From Desulfuromonadaceae bacterium (lineage in GTDB: Bacteria > Desulfobacterota > Desulfuromonadia > Desulfuromonadales > UBA2294), in assembly GCA_024636225.1 (NCBI GenBank), contig JAGXHN010000007.1, positions 1-36,563 on the forward strand: DNA of 36,563 nt, given 5' to 3'. Below, one piece after another: positions 15,796 through 24,436 of this stretch. Position 1 is the first letter of the stretch, and each line of letters starts with the position of its first letter. The position numbers were made by a program, and so were the translations under genes. The notes beneath the pieces are model-generated. The model searched no databases and had not been told where the DNA came from. It saw only the letters and a list, made by a program, of their open reading frames with translations.

Positions 15796-16710
15796 TTATA
15801 AAGTCCCTGGAAGGTAAGTCTTCAGGAGAAGATAAACAGATTCAATGTTAACGTTAAAGTGATGAGCCATCGAAAACTTTTCTCTGGAGGCGACTTTCTT
15901 CTTCTTTGACAACAAGGAGCGACCGTAACTGCAGTACAATTCAAACATCGCATGGGAGACATCACAACCGACTTCATCACATATCTTTCTGTTTTCATTA
16001 ACAAATCGATTGAGCACAAAAATATTGTTTTCATAAGTCAGTATTTTATCAGATGCGGAGATACAGGTGGTTAAACTCCCTTCGGTCTTGTTAACGACCA
16101 CCAGCTTTTCATGCAGATAGCCGATCAGCGTTTTAACCGCAGCCCGTAAGAAAAAGTCGACATCTTCGGCGGAACAGAGTTTTTCATCAAATCTACCAAT
16201 GGAAGCGAGCAATTCTCTGGTCATCATGACTGTCGGCATTCCTAAATACGGATCCAGGAAAACCTCTCTCAACGTATAGGTTCGGCTTTCAGTCCGCGGG
16301 ACACGGTGGGTCACATCCAAAACAGATCCGTCCTGAGAAACAATGGCGAAGTCACAAAAAACCAGACCGACCTCAGGATGTTCTCGAAAAAATGCCAATT
16401 GCTTTTCAATTTTGGTTTCAACCCACTGATCATCAGAGTCGATAAAAGCAACATAGCGACCATTGACGGAGTCCAGACCGGTGTTTCGTGCCGATGAAAC
16501 ACCACTATTAGATTGATACAGATAGATAATCCTGTCGTCGACAAATTCTGATTCGACATATTCTCTGGTTTCATCCGTGGAGCCATCATCAACGATGATC
16601 AATTCCAGGTTTTTGAATGTTTGCTGAAGAACGGAAGAGATAGTCCTCCCGATGATATCCTTGCGGTTGTAAGTCGGGAGTACAACACTGACAAGTGGAT
16701 CATTGTTCAT
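15796..16710 (-). CDS. Family 2 glycosyltransferase
   Basis: GT2 enzyme of 304 aa without membrane segments, so probably a cytoplasmic or peripheral transferase. Motifs: VSVVLPTYNRKDIIGRTI (7-24), the nucleotide-binding DDGSTDE (41-47), NSGVSSARNTGLD (68-80), the metal-binding FIDSDDQW (89-96) and a catalytic ED (182-183) in CSAEDVDFF. The ATG at 16710 has an excellent ribosome binding site (GGGAGG, six bases upstream). The 75-bp gap to the flippase gene contains a short imperfect hairpin around GGCATTTTTTGCC but no terminator. It probably adds one sugar of the repeat unit. Confidence 0.92.
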   Translation of the reverse strand: MNNDPLVSVVLPTYNRKDIIGRTISSVLQQTFKNLELIIVDDGSTDETREYVESEFVDDRIIYLYQSNSGVSSARNTGLDSVNGRYVAFIDSDDQWVETKIEKQLAFFREHPEVGLVFCDFAIVSQDGSVLDVTHRVPRTESRTYTLREVFLDPYLGMPTVMMTRELLASIGRFDEKLCSAEDVDFFLRAAVKTLIGYLHEKLVVVNKTEGSLTTCISASDKILTYENNIFVLNRFVNENRKICDEVGCDVSHAMFELYCSYGRSLLSKKKKVASREKFSMAHHFNVNIESVYLLLKTYLPGTL

Positions 16711-16785
16711 AATAAACCTCCCTCAAAGGCAAAAAATGCCTCTTCGGACAGAGTTTTGGTTATCGGTGAGACGTGATCAAAATCC

Positions 16786-18303
16786 TCAGATATTCGAACT
16801 CGAAGCGAGCCCCAATCTGAAAACCTTTCTTTCTCTATTCCCTAATACAAACAGATAACAATAAGGGATAAACAGAGCGACCTGGATCACAGCAATGGAA
16901 AAAAGGCTGAAATATGTTTTTTCAATATAAAAAGTTGCGCAATAAAAATAGATGAGCATCAAAGGGACCAGCTTACTGATAGAAAACAGCATTTCAAAAT
17001 AATAGATTGAGACCGGTTGCTCTATAAACTTGCAGGTATAAACAGGCTGAACGAACAATTTAAACAAAAATGTTCCGATCAATGTCCCCATTGCGACACC
17101 ATATATTCCATAATAGCGAACAAGAACAAGGCTTACAGCGAGATTCAAAACCCCTTCACATGAATTCGAGATCGCATAGTATTTATGTTTTGAGATCCCG
17201 TAAAGAAGGCCAATCGTCGGGTTTTGCATGAGGTCGAACATGGAAGCGAGGCACAAAATAATCAGAATAACGTAGGCTTCATCGTATTCAGCCCCGACCC
17301 AGAGGGTGATAAAGTATTTGCCATAAAACATGATACAGCCGCCGACAAAGACGGTCACTGTCGTGCAAATTTTTGTTGAAATCAAAAATAATTTTCTTAT
17401 TTTGTCAAACTCCCCCCGCCCCTCATATTCACTGAAAACAGGCGTTAAAAGCCCCATCGACCCCATCACAAAACTCCCGAAATAATCGATCAGTTTCTGT
17501 GCTATAGCATAGATTGTGACCATTTCCAGGCCGAGAAATCCCGCAATAACAAAAGAGTCGATTCTGAATCTCAAGAAATCAGACATGTGCCCGATAAATG
17601 TATATTTACTGTAGTCAAATAGTTGTTTTACTTTGTTTTTTGCAACATAATCCCTGCCAAAAACAACATCCGGGTAATTTCGCTTAAAGCTATAAAGGCC
17701 AATCATATAACCCAAAAAATTTACGCCGAGCGTGATTACCGCTAAAGCAACCAGTCCATATCCCAAGTCAACGAAATAAAAGACCAGCGCAGTTCTTACG
17801 ATCAACTTGGCCATGTTGATGTAGACCAGGATGTCATATCTCAATTTTGCGACGAGTCCCCCCATTAAGGCGCGCATCGGAAAGCCGATCGAAACATCAA
17901 TACCGAAAATCAGAAGCAGGATCCTGAAGAGGGTGATATCGTCAGGTTCAGCAATAATGAGTGGGCTTATCAACATCACAACAGCTGTTATCAGCAGAGC
18001 CACGAAACCGATAAAGCTGAAAAGCACCAGAGAGGTATTGATGACGACATTCACTTCAAGATCATCTTTTTGTGAACAGGCTCTAGAGACATACCTTGAT
18101 ATGGCTGAGGAAAGGCCGAAATCGAGAAAGCCATAGAACCCCATAAAGGCACCAACGAGGGTCCAGAAACCGTACAAGCGATCTCCGAGTGAAATAATCA
18201 GATAGGGCGTTAAAAAAAAGGCGACAATAATACTTGCCAACAACGATATGATTCGAAGTGTCGATCCTGACATCAGACGCCTGGCAAGTTTGTGCGTGTG
18301 CAT
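16786..18303 (-). CDS. Wzx-type oligosaccharide flippase (MOP superfamily)
   Basis: Polytopic membrane protein of 505 aa with about 12-14 hydrophobic segments, matching polysaccharide biosynthesis proteins of the MOP (MATE-like) superfamily. It would move undecaprenyl-linked repeat units to the periplasmic face. The N-terminus follows the family pattern: a short basic head, the first helix (about 17-37), then LGDRLYGFWTLVGAFMGF and DFGLSSAISRYVSRA. The ATG at 18303 has GGGGA seven bases upstream. It supplies the flipping step, which with the Wzy-like protein (12795-14108) and the chain-length and export genes at the other end of the operon completes a Wzx/Wzy-dependent route. Confidence 0.9.
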   Translation of the reverse strand: MHTHKLARRLMSGSTLRIISLLASIIVAFFLTPYLIISLGDRLYGFWTLVGAFMGFYGFLDFGLSSAISRYVSRACSQKDDLEVNVVINTSLVLFSFIGFVALLITAVVMLISPLIIAEPDDITLFRILLLIFGIDVSIGFPMRALMGGLVAKLRYDILVYINMAKLIVRTALVFYFVDLGYGLVALAVITLGVNFLGYMIGLYSFKRNYPDVVFGRDYVAKNKVKQLFDYSKYTFIGHMSDFLRFRIDSFVIAGFLGLEMVTIYAIAQKLIDYFGSFVMGSMGLLTPVFSEYEGRGEFDKIRKLFLISTKICTTVTVFVGGCIMFYGKYFITLWVGAEYDEAYVILIILCLASMFDLMQNPTIGLLYGISKHKYYAISNSCEGVLNLAVSLVLVRYYGIYGVAMGTLIGTFLFKLFVQPVYTCKFIEQPVSIYYFEMLFSISKLVPLMLIYFYCATFYIEKTYFSLFSIAVIQVALFIPYCYLFVLGNRERKVFRLGLASSSNI

Positions 18304-18364
18304 AAATTCTTCCCCAAAATGGTCTCTTTAGCAAAAATCTAAAATCGAGGGCGATCTGGACAAC

Positions 18365-19042
18365 TCAATTCAACATGAACAAGACTTTATACAGTTTCAA
18401 TTTCAACCATTCCATAAACAGACTTCGCAGATATTTAGGTTCCCCTGAGCCGAGGACAACAACATCAACACCTGATCCATTTAAAAAATGTTCAAAAGTC
18501 ACCCTGACTCGTTTTGAATGGTAAGGCGACGCCACCAGCAACAGGTTTCTATAACCGTTTTTCAACACCAATGCAGCCACCTCTTCGGCTTCAGTCATCG
18601 TCCCGAATACCCCCTTTCCCATCGAAATCGCCACGACATCTGCAGAGGAAACTCCCGCGTTAGCAAGGGTCAAAAAGGACCATTCATCAACGGTCAGGTT
18701 TCTGGCTATATTGGCGTCGTACCCCATTTTCCCTTTATTGCTCATAAGATAAATTTGTCGACAAATATTTTGCGCATAAACCTTTGCGACGACGTTAAAC
18801 TTGTATCGTTGCGCCCTTATATTTCCACCCAGAACATACAAGGCATCAAACGATTGAGCGTGGGGCCATTGATCGGTGACGATCAATTCAGTTTCAAATC
18901 GAGCCCTTAATTCTGCTCGAAATTTTTTTCCCGCCTCATTCTCCATCAGAATCAGAGCCGTGAACAAAACCGCCAGAATCAGAAAAAAGGAAAGCACAAA
19001 CGTCAGCAACCGGCCCCGTTTTTTCTTTCGTTCAACACCCAT
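18365..19042 (-). CDS. YdcF/SanA-like DUF218 membrane-anchored protein
   Basis: DUF218 family protein of about 225 aa. A basic N-terminus and a single membrane helix (11-32) precede the domain, which shows ALYVLGGNIRAQRY (67-80), TMTEAEEVAALVL (148-160) and NLLLVASPYHSKRV (166-179), the three conserved blocks of the family. Members such as SanA and ElyC influence envelope or lipid-carrier functions, though the biochemistry is unsettled. The start is uncertain: the ATG at 19042 overlaps the amidohydrolase stop by 11 bp and has a GGA at good spacing; the ATG at 19063 is possible. Its place in the operon suggests an envelope role connected to carrier-lipid or polymer handling, which is inference. 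Confidence 0.8.
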   Translation of the reverse strand: MGVERKKKRGRLLTFVLSFFLILAVLFTALILMENEAGKKFRAELRARFETELIVTDQWPHAQSFDALYVLGGNIRAQRYKFNVVAKVYAQNICRQIYLMSNKGKMGYDANIARNLTVDEWSFLTLANAGVSSADVVAISMGKGVFGTMTEAEEVAALVLKNGYRNLLLVASPYHSKRVRVTFEHFLNGSGVDVVVLGSGEPKYLRSLFMEWLKLKLYKVLFMLN

Positions 19043-20207
19043 ACTCTTTGTCCGATAATTCATCTTGAACCGGATACAGTTCAGGAGTCGGCAACTGTTG
19101 CGCAATCCGATTGCAACGACTTAACGGCTCAACCTCCCCTCTTTCTTTATGGTCAGATGCTGTTCTCTGTGCCAGAAGTTCGGAAGAGTTGGTTCCGACA
19201 ATCTCAACCAGTGCTTCATCGCAGTTTTCAGCGGTTTGCAGCAAGGCACACCAGAGTCTGACCATTGCCATCCACGGCTTTTCATAAAGGGCATCGGACC
19301 CGAAATATATTTTTTTCTGGTCAAAGGATCTCAACAGTAGACAAAGGGGGTTAAAAGAGATGCCAGAGGTATCGACGGCGAGATGATCGTGCTGCTGAAA
19401 CAGTTTTTCCATAATTGGTAAAACGTTTTTTCGACAATCGTCGTCAGAATGCCCAAAAAGACCGGCGTGAGCGATAACAACCGTCGCCTTTGTCAATGAC
19501 CAGTCGACGTTCAACAGATATTTTGCTTCGCCGTATCTGACCGCAGCGCTATTTTGACAATCGGGACTGAGGCCGCCATGTATCATGACGAAAAGTCCGC
19601 ATTTCTCTGCCGCATCAAGCAGATGTTCGACCCGATCGATCCCCGCGGAATGAGACAGGTCAATACCGGTAATGCTGGGGTGTATCTTAAGCGCTTTGAC
19701 GCCGAATTTTCCAGCAACCCGCCGCACGGCCTGTTCCACCCCGGCGTTCGGGATATCATTGGGGACGCAATAAGCAGACAGGAATCGTTTATCATTGAAC
19801 ATTTGCGCTACAGCCTCCAACTGGCCGTCTCCTCTTTCAGCAGCAGCCATGACCGGCAATAACATCGCCCGGTCTATGCCGCACTGATTCATCTGGTCGG
19901 CAAAAACCTTCGCGCCCGTATGAGCATAAAATCTGCGGGCGTTAAAAAGGCAAAGTTTGGCGCGCAACTTTTCATCAATCCTCTTTTCACCCACAGCCAT
20001 GGAATGGTCCAGTTTCATATCTGTTGTTTGCGGGGAAACATATTGTGACGAATCTGCACTAAACAGACCTTTGGCATGCGGTGAAGGCCGATATTTAAAA
20101 GAAGAAAACATCACCTCAAACGGGTGCATGTGAAGATCATAAAAAATGGCATCACCTTTTATCCGCTTCACCAGATCGAGAATTTCCTGAACCTTCAATC
20201 TATCCAT
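19032..20207 (-). CDS. Amidohydrolase-2 family TIM-barrel metal enzyme
   Basis: Predicted metal-dependent hydrolase or non-oxidative decarboxylase of the amidohydrolase_2 type, about 391 aa. Metal-ligand motifs are all present: DLHMHP (His26, His28), VKALKIHPS (Lys174, His176), FVMIHGG (His210), VVIAHAG (His247) and FGSDALY (Asp305). No signal peptide is present. I chose the ATG at 20207 (GGA seven bases upstream, 8-bp overlap with the ligase gene); ATG at 20222 is the alternative. The family includes both hydrolases and ACMSD-like decarboxylases. It directly follows the ligase gene, the position where XrtA-associated ligases usually have a PLP-dependent decarboxylase, so it may act on the same small molecule; that is a guess. 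Confidence 0.82.
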   Translation of the reverse strand: MDRLKVQEILDLVKRIKGDAIFYDLHMHPFEVMFSSFKYRPSPHAKGLFSADSSQYVSPQTTDMKLDHSMAVGEKRIDEKLRAKLCLFNARRFYAHTGAKVFADQMNQCGIDRAMLLPVMAAAERGDGQLEAVAQMFNDKRFLSAYCVPNDIPNAGVEQAVRRVAGKFGVKALKIHPSITGIDLSHSAGIDRVEHLLDAAEKCGLFVMIHGGLSPDCQNSAAVRYGEAKYLLNVDWSLTKATVVIAHAGLFGHSDDDCRKNVLPIMEKLFQQHDHLAVDTSGISFNPLCLLLRSFDQKKIYFGSDALYEKPWMAMVRLWCALLQTAENCDEALVEIVGTNSSELLAQRTASDHKERGEVEPLSRCNRIAQQLPTPELYPVQDELSDKEYGC

Positions 20208-21807
20208 GCTGTTTCCATTCATACCCCTGATAATTTTTCTTCAGCGCATCCAGTTTGATTTTGCCGCGATCACACCGGGGCATTTTTTCAACCCGAATAA
20301 AGCGCTTGGGGATCATATAGCCCGGCAGCAGCTTCTTGAGCGCTGCAGAGATCATCTGAACTTCGACCTCCCCTTCTGCCTCCCAGAAGGCCGCAATTTC
20401 CAGGACCCCGGGCCCTAGTTTTGACTCAAGCAGATCGACTGCGCTATCCTTTATCCAGGGGAGAGAGAGAAGTGCTTGCTCGATCTCCCCCGCCTCAATC
20501 CGGTAGCCCATAAACTTGAGCTGTCGATCTTTCCTGCCGATATATTCCAGGTTTCCATCCGGCAGCAGACGGCCGAGATCGCCGGTTTTATAGATTTTTT
20601 CTCCGTTTCGAATCAGTGGACTCGGTACAAAGGCGATGGCGGTTTTCTCCGGGTCATTCAGGTACCCTTTAGCCAATCCGTCTCCGGCGATACAGATCTC
20701 ACCGACTTCTCCCAGGAGAACCTCAGTCTGGTTGTCAGCGAGGAGAAGCGTTCGCGTCCCATGGCGCGGCATACCGATCGGAATCCGTACGTGCACCCCG
20801 TCGGGGAGACAGTCAACCCGGTAACAAGTCGAGACGCCGGTCGCCTCGGTCGGACCGTAAGCGTTGTAAAAAGTTTTTTCGGGATATTTTGTCATCCAGT
20901 CGATCAGATATTTGGTCGGCAAGGTCTCCCCCGCAAAAAGCACCTGGCGCAACGTCGGCATCGCCCCGGCCTTGAGAGCCCCTCCCCTCGACATGTACAT
21001 AAGGAGTGATGCGACCCCCTTCCAGAGCGTCACCTGTTGCCGTTCAATAAAACCGACCAGATTTGCAGGGAAAAGGAGTGTCATTTCATCTGCGATCGAT
21101 AATGTTGCGCCGGATTTCAGTGCACAGTAGATATCGAAGGTCGACATATCGAAATGAAAAGGAGCGGTTCCGAGGATGTTATCTTCAACAGTGATATTGA
21201 AATGGCTGACCGCCCAATCGATGTAGCCCTTCACATTACGGTGAGAAATGATCACCCCTTTGGGGCGCCCGGTTGACCCGGAGGTGTAAAGAATATAGGC
21301 GATATCGTTTTCATTATTCAGGTAAGCCGGTTCACCCAGGTCAAAATCTTCAATAACATCGAGACTTATGACCTCCCTTACTCTCTCAGTCTGACTCACA
21401 GCCGGATCAGAGACAGAGAGGATCGGAATGGTCAGTGCGGCCATCGACATGACTTCCATTGCAAAAGGAATCGTCTTGCTGTCGCAAATAAGGGCTTTGG
21501 GTCTGGCGTCTTTTAGAATATGCCCCCATCGTTCAACCGGAGCCTTGTAATCAAGCGGGACGTAAATGGCGTCCGCCTTGAGGACCCCCAGAATCGAAGG
21601 GAGCGTTTGCACTGACCGCTGCAGACAGATGGCGACCCGGTCCTGTCGTCCAACCCCGATCGATTTCAGACAATGAGCGATTCTGTTCGACACGATCGAC
21701 AGGTCACCATAGGAGAGGGAACAGCTTCCGTCGGTCACAGCAGTTTTCCCGGGACGACGGGAAACATGCTCACTCAAATATGTCTGCAGCAAAAAAGGAG
21801 CGGCCAT
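20200..21807 (-). CDS. Amino-acid-adenylation-like acyl ligase, exosortase-A-associated type
   Basis: AMP-forming ligase of 535 aa that should activate a carboxylic acid and load it onto the nearby carrier protein. Core motifs: A3 YTSGSTGRPKG (174-184), A4 FHFDMSTFD (217-225), A5 NAYGPTEATG (315-324), A7 YKTGDLGRLLPDG (406-418), A8 GRKDRQLKFMGYRIEAGEIE (424-443) and the catalytic A10 lysine in RGKIKLDAL (Lys518). The Asp220 of A4 matches the residue that binds the alpha-amino group in amino-acid adenylation domains, so the substrate may be an amino acid. The protein resembles TIGR03098, the XrtA-associated ligase. A longer in-frame start (21903) was rejected because it runs inside the dehydrogenase gene; the ATG at 21807 sits one base after that gene's stop with GGGG upstream. 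Confidence 0.87.
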   Translation of the reverse strand: MAAPFLLQTYLSEHVSRRPGKTAVTDGSCSLSYGDLSIVSNRIAHCLKSIGVGRQDRVAICLQRSVQTLPSILGVLKADAIYVPLDYKAPVERWGHILKDARPKALICDSKTIPFAMEVMSMAALTIPILSVSDPAVSQTERVREVISLDVIEDFDLGEPAYLNNENDIAYILYTSGSTGRPKGVIISHRNVKGYIDWAVSHFNITVEDNILGTAPFHFDMSTFDIYCALKSGATLSIADEMTLLFPANLVGFIERQQVTLWKGVASLLMYMSRGGALKAGAMPTLRQVLFAGETLPTKYLIDWMTKYPEKTFYNAYGPTEATGVSTCYRVDCLPDGVHVRIPIGMPRHGTRTLLLADNQTEVLLGEVGEICIAGDGLAKGYLNDPEKTAIAFVPSPLIRNGEKIYKTGDLGRLLPDGNLEYIGRKDRQLKFMGYRIEAGEIEQALLSLPWIKDSAVDLLESKLGPGVLEIAAFWEAEGEVEVQMISAALKKLLPGYMIPKRFIRVEKMPRCDRGKIKLDALKKNYQGYEWKQHG

Positions 21808-21808
21808 T

Positions 21809-22954
21809 TCATACCCCGAGAAAACGTGCAATGATGTTGTGTTGAAGCTCTGATGTCCCCGAATATATTGTTGCAGCAATACTGTCGCGCAAGTCTCTTT
21901 CAATTTCGTATTCGCTCATATAGCCGTATCCGCCATGAATCTGCACCGCATCGAGACAGGCCTGTTTCAGGCTCTCGCTGATGAACAGTTTGCAGATCGA
22001 GGCGTCCAGAGCCGCTCTTTTATGGTTGTCTTTCAACGCCGCACATCTATAGAGAATCCCTTTTCCGAGCTCTATGTTCACCTTCATGCTGGACAACTTG
22101 TTCGCCACCGATTGATAGCTGCCGATCGGCTTTTTGAACGCATGACGCTCTTTGGCGTAAGTTACGGAAATCTCCAGAATTCTCTCCATGGTTCCCAAAT
22201 GTGCCGCCGGAAGCAGACTCCGTTCCCACTCCATCGATTCATTGAAAATGATCGCCCCCTGCCCTTCTTTTCCGAGCAGCTGCGCAAATGGCACGGCACA
22301 GTTATCAAAAAAGAGTTCGCCATTCTGCAGTGTGGACAACCCCATCTTCTTCAAAGGTCTGCACTTTTCAAATCCTGCCATGCCGTCTTCCACAACCAGA
22401 CACGATATCCCGCCCAGGCTCTTCTTCTCAGGGTCGGAAACCGCAAAAACGATGACGACATCGGCGATCGGGCCGTTGGTGATAAAGGTCTTGCTGCCGT
22501 TCAAAACATAAACGCCCCCCTCTTTTATTGCGCTCGTGCGCATCGACAGGGCATCGGAGCCCGAACCGGGTTCGGTGATCGCCTGGGCAAAAACCTTTTC
22601 GCCCCGGCAGAGCAAAGGGAGGTACAGCTGCTTCAACCGCTCACTACCAAAATGCAGAATCTGCAAACCACACAGGATTTGCGTCGCAATTGCGTGGACA
22701 AGGCCGGCATCTTTACATGCGTAGCCGAGAGCATTTATTGAAATCACCGTGGTCATAAAATCGACCCCGCCGCCGCCATACTCTTCCGGAAACGGTTGCG
22801 CCAGGATCTGCATCTCTGCGCATTTTCGCCACGCCTCCCAAGGGAAGAGATCCCCCTTCTCGTACGCAGTCATATCGTAATCGAGTTCCTGCCGGGAGAA
22901 CGCAACAAGAGTCTCTCTCCAGATTTTCTGTTCATCGGTTAATTCAAGGACCAC
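21809..22954 (-). CDS. Acyl-CoA dehydrogenase homologue, likely acting on a carrier-bound substrate
   Basis: FAD-dependent acyl-CoA dehydrogenase fold, 381 aa, full length. It has [17 protein letters not shown] (122-138), FITNG (157-161), RHAFKKPIG (270-278), [20 protein letters not shown] (338-357) and [15 protein letters not shown] (363-377). The canonical catalytic glutamate just before GT is Ser365; a glutamate is present instead at Glu244 (EWERSLL), the position used by isovaleryl-CoA-type dehydrogenases. The GTG start at 22954 follows a GGGGGG run. It lies between the carrier-protein gene (17 bp) and the ligase gene (1 bp). This recalls the ligase/dehydrogenase/carrier trios that make pyrrole-2-carboxyl thioesters from proline, so the substrate may be an aminoacyl- or acyl-ACP rather than a CoA ester. 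Confidence 0.87.
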   Translation of the reverse strand: MVLELTDEQKIWRETLVAFSRQELDYDMTAYEKGDLFPWEAWRKCAEMQILAQPFPEEYGGGGVDFMTTVISINALGYACKDAGLVHAIATQILCGLQILHFGSERLKQLYLPLLCRGEKVFAQAITEPGSGSDALSMRTSAIKEGGVYVLNGSKTFITNGPIADVVIVFAVSDPEKKSLGGISCLVVEDGMAGFEKCRPLKKMGLSTLQNGELFFDNCAVPFAQLLGKEGQGAIIFNESMEWERSLLPAAHLGTMERILEISVTYAKERHAFKKPIGSYQSVANKLSSMKVNIELGKGILYRCAALKDNHKRAALDASICKLFISESLKQACLDAVQIHGGYGYMSEYEIERDLRDSIAATIYSGTSELQHNIIARFLGV

Positions 22955-22971
22955 ATAACCCCCCGAGGCAA

Positions 22972-23217
22972 CTAGCAGCTTTTTTGGGTAACAAAATCAC
23001 TAATGGTCGAAATTGAGGCGAAATTTTCAGGGACCAGATCATCACCGGAAATCTGGATCGAAAATTTTTCCTCCAGAAAGCCGAGAAGAGACATGATTCC
23101 GAAAGAATCGATAACCCCGGAATCGATCAGCTGAACCGTATCGGTCAGATCGACACTACTGTCGTCAGAAATCAGTTCGCTTAAAATAAATTGCCTGATT
23201 GTCTCTCTTGTTAGCAT
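22972..23217 (-). CDS. Acyl/peptidyl carrier protein
   Basis: Small acidic carrier protein of 81 aa with the phosphopantetheine attachment site in GVIDSFGIMSLLGFLEE; Ser38 follows Asp37 (DSFG rather than the common DSLG). The helical pattern and acidic C-terminal half (ISGDDLVPENFASI) fit the family. Upstream in-frame starts (GTG 23259, ATG 23235) were rejected because GGGGGT lies about six bases before the ATG at 23217. A phosphopantetheinyl transferase must act on it from elsewhere. It opens the carrier-dehydrogenase-ligase module after a 98-bp gap, the largest gap in the operon. Confidence 0.87.
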   Translation of the reverse strand: MLTRETIRQFILSELISDDSSVDLTDTVQLIDSGVIDSFGIMSLLGFLEEKFSIQISGDDLVPENFASISTISDFVTQKSC

Positions 23218-23315
23218 TTCAGACCCCCTTTCCATCCGATTCTTTTTAATTGCTGCCACGACGAACCCTATCTATTCGGCCTATCAGCTCAAACAATAAA
23301 AGTCGTAAAAAGAGC

Positions 23316-24404
23316 TTACCGCAGCAGTACTTTCCCTATGAGTCGCGTCAACTTCGCCAGAGCCATGCAGTACCCGGCAGGGCGTTTCTGCCAGACGTTC
23401 AGTTGCAGGGTACAATGACCGCGGTTCGACCAATGAAACTTATATCGTTCATCCCCTTTCAGAAAATCGTAAAATTTATGCCCTGCTGAAATTGCATCCA
23501 AAATGCTATAGCCGACCAACAGGTTCCCGAGACTGACCTTGGGATTATGTTTTTTATCCACAGCCATTAAATACATGGAAACTATCTGGTTGAATTTGAA
23601 GTGAAAAAGAGCGGCCAAAGGTTTGCCATCTAAAAATAAATAATCGAGTTGAAATGGCATGGCATCATCATATTTCTTCATTAATTTCTTTAGTATCGAA
23701 TGGGTCTGCACACCTGACCAACCGCTTATTTCTTCGTACATTTGAAAGAAATGTTCTAACTGACCTTCGACTTCAGAACCAACAAAGACAACATGAGACA
23801 TGTCATGATCACGCTTGGAGACACGCATATCCTGCTTGAATTTTTTCCGCCAACCGGTTGACAGCATTGAATATAAATCACTCTCGTTATCCGGAAGTTG
23901 CACGCCAGGACAGTAGGCACTGCGCTTCAACTCTGCATATCGTCCTTCTTCATCAAGGCGATTCATGAAATGGAGCAGAAACAGGCTATCTGCTCGCATA
24001 TCTGTTAAATGCAGCTGATCCCAGCCAGAGCGCGCCTCCCCTTGCAAATAATCGTACAGAGCATTGGAAACATCATATTCATGCCCTTTTTTAGCCACGA
24101 TATCGAGATAATCAGAACCGGATTCCGGTGTTCCAAGAAAACGGATTTCTCTGACAGGAAACAGTCCAAACTTTCGCTTCTGGAGATAAAAGGGGGCGAC
24201 TCCAACCAATGAACTTTTTTCGTAAAAGGCCAGAATAAACAGCTGTCGATCTTTTTCGAGACAAACTTCACTCCAGGAATACAACCATTCCCAGGTAAGA
24301 AAAATGGTTGAGCTATTTGATTCAGTTAGAAGATTGGACCAGGCACTGGAAAGTGAAAGCCATTCATCCATGCTGGTAACAGATCGTATCGTTATCTCTG
24401 CCAT
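23316..24404 (-). CDS. CelD/BcsL-type GNAT-fold acyltransferase
   Basis: 362-aa protein of the Acetyltransf_6 (CelD/BcsL) group: two tandem GNAT-like halves related to FemAB. The N-terminal half has FLTWEWLYSW (35-44) and VGVAPFYLQKRKFG (67-80). The second half has STGWRKKFKQDMR followed by the GNAT-like core LFLDGKPLAALFHFKFNQIVSMYL and KVSLGNLLVGYSILDA, ending FLKGDERYKFHWSNRG. The FLKGDExYK ending is characteristic of this group. Such proteins in EPS clusters are thought to acylate the sugar chain or a precursor. It lies between the second GNAT-like gene and the carrier-protein module, so it could transfer the carrier-bound group. ATG at 24404 with GGGAA eight bases upstream. Confidence 0.85.
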   Translation of the reverse strand: MAEITIRSVTSMDEWLSLSSAWSNLLTESNSSTIFLTWEWLYSWSEVCLEKDRQLFILAFYEKSSLVGVAPFYLQKRKFGLFPVREIRFLGTPESGSDYLDIVAKKGHEYDVSNALYDYLQGEARSGWDQLHLTDMRADSLFLLHFMNRLDEEGRYAELKRSAYCPGVQLPDNESDLYSMLSTGWRKKFKQDMRVSKRDHDMSHVVFVGSEVEGQLEHFFQMYEEISGWSGVQTHSILKKLMKKYDDAMPFQLDYLFLDGKPLAALFHFKFNQIVSMYLMAVDKKHNPKVSLGNLLVGYSILDAISAGHKFYDFLKGDERYKFHWSNRGHCTLQLNVWQKRPAGYCMALAKLTRLIGKVLLR

Positions 24405-24436
24405 TCGATGCTTCCCGTTTTGCGTGCTGGTTCAGT

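Noticed and set aside
16711..16785. Terminator between flippase and GT2 genes
   Set aside because: The GGCATTTTTTGCC hairpin has its Ts in the loop and none after the stem.
21808..21903. 32-residue N-terminal extension of the ligase
   Set aside because: It lies inside the dehydrogenase gene; the ATG at 21807 directly after that stop fits the family start.
21935..22741. 268-codon plus-strand open frame
   Set aside because: It is wholly antisense to the acyl-CoA dehydrogenase gene, has no recognisable domain and no ribosome binding site; the opposite frame has clear family motifs.
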